DNA of 64,000 nucleotides from CAURNT01 sp963539215 (GTDB taxonomy: Bacteria > Fusobacteriota > Fusobacteriia > Fusobacteriales > Leptotrichiaceae). Shown piece by piece: positions 57,661 to 64,000 of the stretch. The first letter of the stretch is position 1. Every line of letters starts with the position of its first letter. The position numbers were made by a program, and so were the translations under genes. The notes under the pieces are model-generated. The model saw only the letters and a program-made list of their open reading frames with translations, was not told the DNA's origin and searched no databases. Location: the NCBI GenBank assembly GCA_963539215.1, contig CAUTJT010000008.1, positions 1-64,000 on the forward strand, read 5' to 3'.

Positions 57661-59643
57661 TTATATCATACTTTTTTCAATAATTTTCTTAGAAATATCT
57701 GTAGGTACTTCTTCATATTTTATAAGTTTCATTTCAAAATATCCTCTTCCTTGAGTCATTGATTTCAAATCATTAGAATATTTAAACGTTTCTGCCATAG
57801 GAGCTTCTGCTATTATTTCTTGTTTATTCTTAGAAACTGAACTCATTCCCAATATCTTTCCACGTTTCTTAGTTATATCTCCCATTACATCTCCAACATT
57901 ATCTTCAGGAACAATAATTCTTAATTCCATTATAGGTTCAAGTAATACAGGGCGAGCTTCCAACATACCTTTTTTAAATGCAATATTAGCAGCTAATTTG
58001 AAAGCCATTTCTGATGAATCAACATCATGATATGAACCATCATAAAGAACAGCTTTTATATTAGTAACTGGATACTTAGCCATTACACCTTCTTTCATTG
58101 ATTCTATCAAACCTTTTTCTACAGCAGGTATATATCCTTTAGGAACAACTCCACCTACTATTTCTTCAGAAAATTCAAATTCTTTATCAGGTGAATAACT
58201 AAATCTTATTTTTACATCACCATATTGACCATGACCACCAGATTGTTTTTTATGTTTACCTTGAACATCAGAAGATCCCTTTATAGTTTCCTTATACGGC
58301 ACTTTTAAGTCTTCTATTAAAACTTCAACTCCATATCTATCTTTTAATTTAGAAATAACACTATTTGCATGTATTTCTCCTTGAACTCCAAGTATAGTTT
58401 GTGATGTTTCTACAACTCTTCTCCAATAAAGAGATGAATCCTCTTCACGAATCTTGTGAAGTGCAGTTGAAATTTTATCTTCATCTGATTTATTTTTTGC
58501 CTGTATAGCTATCATCATTTGTTCTTTAGGGAAATTAATATATTCTAATTCAGATTGTTTTTCATTTTTAGATATAGTATCAGAATTTTGTAAACTATTT
58601 AACTTAGTCAAAAGAACTATATCTCCCATAGTAGCTTTAGGTAATTCTATCATTTCACCATGAGACAAAGTAAATATTTTACTAACTTTTTCATACTCTC
58701 TTTTATTTACATTATATATATCACTATCATTTTTTATTTCTCCAGATAAAACTTTAACATAAGAAATCTTACCAACAAATGGATCTATTACTGTTTTAAA
58801 TACTTGACCTATAAATTCTGAAATATTTATATTTTTTTTATTATCTATAGGTGAAGGTAAATAATCTCTAACCATCTCAAGAGTAGTATGTAATCCTATA
58901 TTTTTATATGTAGAACCACATATAACAGGAATAAGAGTACCATCAAGAACTCCCTTTCTCAACCCTCTATGAATTTCTTCTGTTGTAAATTCAACACCTT
59001 CAAAAAATTTATTCATAAGCTCTTCTTCAGTTTCTGCAACTGATTCAAGCAACATTTCTCTAACTCCATGAACTTCATCCCTATATTCTTCCGGCATATC
59101 AACTGTATCACATTCTTTTCCATTATATTTTCTAGCAAATAAGTCCACTACATTTATATGCCCCTTAAAGTCTTCACCATTTCCCCAAGGAATATGGAAA
59201 GGTGCAATTTTTTTACCATATTTTTCTCTTAATTGACCAAGTATTTTTGAATAATTTGATTTATCTGAATCTACTTTATTAATAAAAATAAACTTAGGTA
59301 TTTTTCTTTCCTCAGTAGTTTCTAATGCTATTTCAGTCCCAACACTTAAATCTGCAGTTGAATCTATGACAATTATAGCACTAGCTATTGCAGATAATCC
59401 AGATTCTAATTCCCCATAAAAATCTGAATAACTAGGCATATCTAAGAAATTATATTTCATTCCTTGATACTCTACAGAAGATAGAGTTGTAACATTAGAT
59501 GATTTAATAACATCATTTGGTGATGAAATTCTTGAAATTAAACCTACTGTATATTCAATAGATTCTAACATGTTACTTTTACCAGAACCACTTTGCCCTA
59601 ATATTCCTACATTTCTTATATTACTACTAGAATAAACTTTCAT
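57661..59643 (-). CDS. elongation factor G-like GTPase (paralogue)
   Basis: A 660-residue translational GTPase related to EF-G but with changed nucleotide motifs: G1 is GQSGSGKSN (EF-G has AHIDAGKT), G3 is LDMPSYSDF (EF-G has DTPGH), G4 is NKVD. Domains II-V are recognisable (FKTVIDPFVGKISYVKVLSGEI, GMLEARPVLLEPIMELRIIVPEDNVGDVMGDITKKRGKILGM). Loss of the catalytic His in G3 suggests a specialised or low-activity factor. Such EF-G-like proteins are common in anaerobes beside a normal fusA; fusA itself is not in the window. Confidence 0.9.
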   Translation of the reverse strand: MKVYSSSNIRNVGILGQSGSGKSNMLESIEYTVGLISRISSPNDVIKSSNVTTLSSVEYQGMKYNFLDMPSYSDFYGELESGLSAIASAIIVIDSTADLSVGTEIALETTEERKIPKFIFINKVDSDKSNYSKILGQLREKYGKKIAPFHIPWGNGEDFKGHINVVDLFARKYNGKECDTVDMPEEYRDEVHGVREMLLESVAETEEELMNKFFEGVEFTTEEIHRGLRKGVLDGTLIPVICGSTYKNIGLHTTLEMVRDYLPSPIDNKKNINISEFIGQVFKTVIDPFVGKISYVKVLSGEIKNDSDIYNVNKREYEKVSKIFTLSHGEMIELPKATMGDIVLLTKLNSLQNSDTISKNEKQSELEYINFPKEQMMIAIQAKNKSDEDKISTALHKIREEDSSLYWRRVVETSQTILGVQGEIHANSVISKLKDRYGVEVLIEDLKVPYKETIKGSSDVQGKHKKQSGGHGQYGDVKIRFSYSPDKEFEFSEEIVGGVVPKGYIPAVEKGLIESMKEGVMAKYPVTNIKAVLYDGSYHDVDSSEMAFKLAANIAFKKGMLEARPVLLEPIMELRIIVPEDNVGDVMGDITKKRGKILGMSSVSKNKQEIIAEAPMAETFKYSNDLKSMTQGRGYFEMKLIKYEEVPTDISKKIIEKSMI

Positions 59644-59738
59644 AATAAATACCTCCTAAATATTCATCTACTTTTTCACTACTAGTATAACTTGAAAAAC
59701 AAAAAAAACAATCTATATAAATATTCAAATTGTATATA

Positions 59739-59766
59739 TAAAAAAATAGGTAGATTTCTCTACCTA
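59739..59766 (-). terminator. terminator of the NlpC/P60 gene
   Basis: Stem ATAGGTAGA / TCTACCTAT with a three-base loop, followed on the minus strand by seven T. Confidence 0.85.
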
Positions 59767-59777
59767 TATTATATGAT

Positions 59778-60398
59778 TTATCTTACTTCTCTTGCTGCAT
59801 CAACTCTTACGGCATATTTAAAATATTTTGACCAATAAGAATTATTCAAACTAGATAATACAACACCTTGTGATGATGATGCATTAATAAATAGTGAATT
59901 TCCTATATACACCGCAACGTGATTAACTCTATTTTCTGGTGTAAAGTATAAAAGATCACCAGGTTTTAAATCAGACGTTAATACTCTTCTACCTTTTTTA
60001 ACTTGATCAACACTTACTCTAGGTAAATCATAACCAAATACATCTCTGAAAACTTCACGTGTAAGAGCTGAACAATCTATACCACTCTTATTCGTACCTC
60101 CCAGCCTATATCTAGTTCCTGACCATTTGTCAAATGCATTAAATAATTTATTTTTTAATATTATATTATCAAGGTTACTATAAACACCTGACATTGACAT
60201 TACTGATTCTTCAATTTCATTTATCTTACTATTAATATATGACTGATCGTGAATATACTCTCCATCAAATACTATAGAATTTGCATCTTGTAGCACTAAA
60301 TCTTTTTGTGACTTAGCTGCTGATTTTTTCAAATTAATGGCAAATGAGTTTGTTGATAAAAGTATCAGTGTAAATAACAAAGTTGCTTTTTTAAACAT
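59778..60398 (-). CDS. exported NlpC/P60 peptidoglycan endopeptidase
   Basis: About 206 residues: a signal peptide (KKATLLFTLILLSTNSFA), a linker, and a C-terminal NlpC/P60 cysteine peptidase. The catalytic Cys is in NKSGIDCSALTREVF, the His in RVNHVAVYIGN, and the third residue is in FINASSS. It probably cuts within peptidoglycan stems. I start it at 60398, with AAGGAG seven bases upstream; the earlier start at 60422 would overlap dtd by 23 bases. It follows dtd and probably shares its transcript. Confidence 0.88.
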   Translation of the reverse strand: MFKKATLLFTLILLSTNSFAINLKKSAAKSQKDLVLQDANSIVFDGEYIHDQSYINSKINEIEESVMSMSGVYSNLDNIILKNKLFNAFDKWSGTRYRLGGTNKSGIDCSALTREVFRDVFGYDLPRVSVDQVKKGRRVLTSDLKPGDLLYFTPENRVNHVAVYIGNSLFINASSSQGVVLSSLNNSYWSKYFKYAVRVDAAREVR

Positions 60399-60399
60399 A

Positions 60400-60849
60400 T
60401 CATTCTCCTTCTTTTGTATCAAAAATAATATTTATAGGGCCATCATTTACAGATTCAACCAACATATGAGTTTGGAATATCCCTCCATAACAACTTATAC
60501 CGCTATTATGTAATCTATCCATAAATTTATCATATATTTCTTTACCTAACTCTGCATTTGCAGAGTTTGTAAAAGAAGGTCTTCTCCCATGATTAATATT
60601 TCCATATAATGTGAAATTACTTATTACTAATAATTTAAAATCTTTATCAACAACAGATTTTTCAAAATTTTTCTCATTATCTTCAAATATTCTTAATCCT
60701 ATAAGTTTTCTAATACAAAGATCTATATCTTTTTCTGTATCATTTCTATGTACACCTAGGTAAACTAAAAGTCCATTATCTATACTATTAAAACTGTTAT
60801 CTTCAAATATTACTTTAGCACTTAGTACCTTTTGTATAATCATTTTCAT
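60400..60849 (-). CDS. dtd: D-aminoacyl-tRNA deacylase
   Basis: About 149 residues, frees D-amino acids wrongly attached to tRNA. The start MKMIIQKVLSAKVIFED is the usual Dtd N-terminus. SNFTLYGNINHGRRPSF matches the SQFTLYAD region, and NDGPINIIFDT matches the C-terminal GP motif of the cross-subunit active site. An upstream ATG at 60909 would add 20 residues not seen in the family, so I use 60849. Confidence 0.92.
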   Translation of the reverse strand: MKMIIQKVLSAKVIFEDNSFNSIDNGLLVYLGVHRNDTEKDIDLCIRKLIGLRIFEDNEKNFEKSVVDKDFKLLVISNFTLYGNINHGRRPSFTNSANAELGKEIYDKFMDRLHNSGISCYGGIFQTHMLVESVNDGPINIIFDTKEGE

Positions 60850-61012
60850 ATTAATGATACTCCTTCCTTTATGAGTATACCACAAAATTAATATATATGT
60901 AATAGACACTTGTAAACATAATCTTTTAAAATGTTTAGAAAGTTAGTGAAAATAATAGTTCAAAAGGTGTACTTTTTTTTCAAATTATAGTAAAATATGG
61001 TTAGGTGATTTT

Positions 61013-61597
61013 ATGAACATTGAAAAAATAACTAAAAAAATAATAGAAGATAATAATAATCTAAAATATACAAAAAATGGTATAAAACCTATTTTTACAG
61101 CATATAGCGAAAGTAAAATATTAATAATAGGACAAGCACCTGGATTAAAAACACAAGAACAAGGTATTCCATTTAAGGATAAAAGTGGTGAAAGATTAAG
61201 AGAATGGTTGGGAGTTGATAGTGACTTTTTCTATAATTCTAAACTAATATCTATATTACCATTAGATTTTTATTACCCTGGAAAAGGAAAAAATGGAGAT
61301 TTACCTCCTCGCTTAGAATGTGCAGATAAATGGCATAAATTATTAATATCTAATATGCCTAATATTGAAATCATAATACTAGTAGGATTTTATGCACAAA
61401 AATATTACTTAGGCAATAAGGTTAAAAAAAATTTAACTGAAACAGTTAAAAATTATAAAATTTATTTACCTAAATATATACCTTTAGTTCATCCATCACC
61501 CTTAAACTTTAGATGGTTTAATAAAAATCCTTGGTTTGAAGAAAACATATCTTTTTTAAAACAAAGAGTTAAAGAAATTATAGGAGGAAATAAATGA
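61013..61597 (+). CDS. uracil-DNA glycosylase family protein
   Basis: A 194-residue protein of the UDG superfamily. Motif 1 is IGQAPGLKTQEQGIPFKDKSGERLREWLG, like family 4 and related groups, and motif 2 is VHPSPLNFRWF. The four iron-sulfur cysteines of family 4 are not apparent, so it is a different branch. The 3' end overlaps the start of holA by four bases. Confidence 0.8.
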   Translation: MNIEKITKKIIEDNNNLKYTKNGIKPIFTAYSESKILIIGQAPGLKTQEQGIPFKDKSGERLREWLGVDSDFFYNSKLISILPLDFYYPGKGKNGDLPPRLECADKWHKLLISNMPNIEIIILVGFYAQKYYLGNKVKKNLTETVKNYKIYLPKYIPLVHPSPLNFRWFNKNPWFEENISFLKQRVKEIIGGNK

Positions 61598-62493
61598 TAC
61601 ATTTTATACAAGGTCTTTCTTCTAAAACTATATACCTAGAAGCATTATTAAAGAAATTAAATATAAATAATATCTCAAAATTCGATGAAACTAATTCTGA
61701 TTTTTTCTTGAGCGAGATAAATTCTGGTTCTCTTTTTGCAGAACCAAAAATAGTTTTATTAAACAATGCAGATAAAATTAAAAATATATCTCAAATACTT
61801 GAAAAACTTTCAAATTATGATAACACAGATGAAGAAGTTATTATAGTATATAACAGTAATAATGAAAGTAAAAAAATTAATGATTTAACCAAAACATTTG
61901 ATACTTATTCTGTATTTAATGTAAACTTAAATAGGAAAAATTTTTTAGAATATATAGAAAAAAGACTAAAAATAAAAAATAATGAATCAAATCAATTACT
62001 TGATTTACTAGATGAAGATTATTATTTAATTTCAAATGAATTAGATAAAATTGAAAATTTTTTAAACGGAAAAATATATTCTTTAGACAATGTTAAATCA
62101 ATTTTATCTAAAAACTCTAAGTTTATAATATTTGAATTAACAAATGATATTTTAAATAATAAAGAAATTGATTATCCAATTAAAGAACACATGGGTGTTT
62201 TAAGTTCTTTAACTAATGATTTTGATGTATTATATAAATTACACGTATTAAAAATAAGAGAAAATAATTATAATAATTTTAAAGAAATTATCAAAACTTT
62301 ATATATATTTAACTCCTACTCTCCTTACTATATTTTCAAAAAACAAAATTTCTTAGATAAATTTAGTAAAAAAGACTGTTTAGACTTATTAAAATTAGCT
62401 TTTAAAACTGAATTAATGATAAAAACTGGAGAAATAGATCTTGAAATTGGAGTAGAAAATTTCATAATGAATATATACAAAAAAAAGCATTAG
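61594..62493 (+). CDS. holA: DNA polymerase III delta subunit
   Basis: A 299-residue divergent clamp-loader subunit. It has the HolA pattern: an N-terminal AAA-like region without a P-loop (MIHFIQGLSSKTIYLEALLKKL, KIVLLNNADKI, EEVIIVYNSNN), a domain II with EDYYLISNELDKIENFL, and the C-terminal GEIDLEIGVENFIMNIY. Sequence is strongly Lys/Asn biased. Coupling to the upstream UDG-like gene by a four-base overlap is unusual but consistent with a DNA-maintenance unit. Confidence 0.82.
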   Translation: MIHFIQGLSSKTIYLEALLKKLNINNISKFDETNSDFFLSEINSGSLFAEPKIVLLNNADKIKNISQILEKLSNYDNTDEEVIIVYNSNNESKKINDLTKTFDTYSVFNVNLNRKNFLEYIEKRLKIKNNESNQLLDLLDEDYYLISNELDKIENFLNGKIYSLDNVKSILSKNSKFIIFELTNDILNNKEIDYPIKEHMGVLSSLTNDFDVLYKLHVLKIRENNYNNFKEIIKTLYIFNSYSPYYIFKKQNFLDKFSKKDCLDLLKLAFKTELMIKTGEIDLEIGVENFIMNIYKKKH

Positions 62494-62524
62494 TAGAGTA
62501 AAAATCTCTACTAAATGCTTTTTT
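62483..62524. terminator. bidirectional terminator between holA and rpoD
   Basis: Stem AAAGCATT-AGTAGAG / CTCTACT-AAATGCTTT with a seven-base loop between convergent genes. Confidence 0.88.
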
Positions 62525-63659
62525 AATTTCTAAATTCTTCTAAACCTTTTTTCTTTTTAATATTTTTTAATTTGTTTATAGCTTTAACTTCTATTTGACG
62601 TATTCTTTCTCTTGTTACTTCAAATATTTTTCCAACTTCTTCTAATGTTTTAGGAGCACCATCATCAAGACCATATCTAAGTCTTAATACTTGTTCTTCT
62701 CTTTCATTCAATTCTTTTTTTAGAACTTCATTAAGTTTTTCCTTAAGAACAGATCTCACAGTTGCTTCATGAGGATTTAAGAATTTATCATCTTCAACAA
62801 AATCACCAAGTTCACTATCATCCTCACTACCTACAGGAGTTTCAAGCGATATCGGATCTTGATTCATTTCTAATATATTCTTAACTTTTTCTACAGGCAT
62901 CTCTACTGTTTTAGCTAAATAATCAGCAGTAGGTTCTTTCCCTGTTTCTTGTAGATGTATTCTTGAAGCTTTTTTTATCTTATTTATAGTCTCTATCATA
63001 TGTACTGGTATTCTTATAGTTCTACCTTGATCTGCTATTGCACGAGTTATGGCTTGTCTTATCCACCAAGTTGCATAAGTTGAAAACTTAAATCCTTTAT
63101 TAGATTCAAATTTTTCTACTGCCTTCATAAGTCCTATATTTCCCTCTTGAATTAAATCTAATAACTTAAGTCCACGATTAGTATGTTTTTTAGCTATACT
63201 AACAACTAATCTTAAGTTAGCCTCCATCAATTCTTGTTTTGCTCTTTCATCTCCCTCACTAATTCTTTTAGCAAGTTCTAATTCTCTTTCATTAGTAAGT
63301 AAAGGTATTTGACCTATTTCTCTTAAATACATTTTTATAGGTTCATCTACATCAGTTGAATCACCAACATGTATAAAGTCTTCTTTTAATAGTTCTTCTA
63401 CTTCTTCATCATCTATATCTAATTTTTCAACTATATCAACAGATTTATTTTTTTTAGCCATTTTTTTATTTTTATCTGAAACTTTATTAACTATTTCTAT
63501 TCCCATTTCAGATAATTTGAAAAAAGTCATATCTATTTTATCTTGTGACATACCCTTCATAAGTTTATTAACTTCTTCACGGCTTACAATTTTCTCTTCT
63601 TTGGCTTTTTTTATCAAATTGGCTAAGCTTTCCTTTATGTTTTCATTGTTTACGGCCAT
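62523..63659 (-). CDS. rpoD: RNA polymerase primary sigma factor
   Basis: A 378-residue sigma-70 protein: region 1.2 (DEPIKMYLREIGQIPLLTNEREL), region 2 (RLVVSIAKKHTNRGLKLLDLIQEGNIGLMKAVEKFE, FKFSTYATWWIRQAITRAIADQGRTIRIPVHM), region 3 and region 4 HTH (TLEEVGKIFEVTRERIRQIEVKAINKLK). The N-terminal region 1.1 is short. It lies after dnaG and overlaps its end by 17 bases, as in the classic dnaG-rpoD unit. Confidence 0.97.
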   Translation of the reverse strand: MAVNNENIKESLANLIKKAKEEKIVSREEVNKLMKGMSQDKIDMTFFKLSEMGIEIVNKVSDKNKKMAKKNKSVDIVEKLDIDDEEVEELLKEDFIHVGDSTDVDEPIKMYLREIGQIPLLTNERELELAKRISEGDERAKQELMEANLRLVVSIAKKHTNRGLKLLDLIQEGNIGLMKAVEKFESNKGFKFSTYATWWIRQAITRAIADQGRTIRIPVHMIETINKIKKASRIHLQETGKEPTADYLAKTVEMPVEKVKNILEMNQDPISLETPVGSEDDSELGDFVEDDKFLNPHEATVRSVLKEKLNEVLKKELNEREEQVLRLRYGLDDGAPKTLEEVGKIFEVTRERIRQIEVKAINKLKNIKKKKGLEEFRN

Positions 63660-64000
63660 CGTACTCTCTCCTTAATTCAATTATATCTTTATGAAGAATC
63701 TCTAAATCCATTATTGAATCTTTTACATTTAATTTATTTGTTAATAAACTTACTTTGTATAATGCCCCCATTTTTTCTATATCTTCAAACAAATTTATTT
63801 CTTCCTTTATTTCTTCTAAATAGAGTTTCAACCAACTTTGTAATAATCTAACATAACTATTTTCATCAAGATCTTTTTTCTTATTAAAAACTAAATCTGA
63901 TAAAACCTGATATTCATCTTCTGAAAGATACAAATTCTCATTTATATTATCAGTATTATACCCTATACCTCTTAGTTTTAAGTTTAAATTATTATATATT
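63643..64000 (-). CDS. dnaG: DNA primase DnaG, C-terminal end (partial)
   Basis: The frame is open to the window edge (no stop from 64000), so this is only the 3' part, about 118 codons. The visible part is helical (YLSEDEYQVLSDLVFNKKKDL ... SWLKLYLEEIKEEINLFED ... LHKDIIELRREYDGRKQ), as expected of the C-terminal DnaB-binding domain. Identity rests mainly on its place directly ahead of rpoD, the usual dnaG-rpoD order. The catalytic domain is outside the window. Confidence 0.65.
   Translation of the reverse strand, partial: IYNNLNLKLRGIGYNTDNINENLYLSEDEYQVLSDLVFNKKKDLDENSYVRLLQSWLKLYLEEIKEEINLFEDIEKMGALYKVSLLTNKLNVKDSIMDLEILHKDIIELRREYDGRKQ

Overview
The window is very AT-rich, with dense short operons, strong GGAGG-type ribosome sites and TTGACA/TATAAT promoters. 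Lipoproteins, signal peptides, a zinc-independent S14 and a dnaG-rpoD pair fit a small-genome, low-GC anaerobe. My best guess is Fusobacteriota, Leptotrichiaceae (Streptobacillus/Sneathia-like). This is inferred from overall character, not from a search, and a low-GC Bacillota host is not excluded.

Layout. The left edge holds the 5' part of a tRNA-Leu(UAA), followed by a ketopantoate reductase, a TPR protein, LemA with a DUF2207 membrane protein, engB-coaE-cupin, a DUF3298-like exported protein with recJ and a flavodoxin, and a reverse-strand yaaA/methyltransferase/GNAT/pdxT/pdxS cluster (PLP synthase). From 12.74 to 19.45 kb a small integrated element sits in the former pdxS-sppA divergent intergenic region. 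Beyond it come sppA, an orphan response regulator with a small membrane protein, nagA, an orphan ZnuA-type binding protein, clpB under a CIRCE-like operator, and an M42 peptidase. A ribosomal-protein block on the minus strand runs from rplB to secY (38.8 to 30.1 kb). It lacks rpsJ-rplC-rplD-rplW upstream and the usual adk/map/infA/rpsM/rpoA part downstream, and it starts with its own promoter and a structured leader. Then follow a quinone reductase, a type III restriction-modification system, a half-length PhzF protein, a fructose-family PTS operon with its PRD regulator and a PatB/MalY-type PLP enzyme, an oppDFBC transporter without its binding protein, a repeat lipoprotein, an M24 peptidase, an EF-G paralogue, an NlpC/P60 protein with dtd, a uracil-DNA glycosylase family protein with holA, rpoD, and the end of dnaG.

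The element (about 6.7 kb) has the plan of a minimal phage satellite or cryptic island. Integrase and a CI-like XRE regulator read toward the right att site, opposite a Cro-like HTH, a candidate replication protein with iterons next to its 3' end, an excisionase-like HTH and three unknown small genes. There are no structural, packaging or conjugation genes. Its left third (about 2 kb) is non-coding: two predicted short RNAs with their own promoters and terminators, then more than 15 short, non-identical hairpins over 1.1 kb. Some hairpins repeat in tandem with stems that change together, and some share sequence with the iterons. This is the least explained part of the window.

The other notable system is the type III RM locus. 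A run of nine G near the 5' end of mod puts the gene out of frame (8 or 11 G would restore 623 or 624 codons). This is the signature of a phase-variable methyltransferase, here captured in the OFF state.
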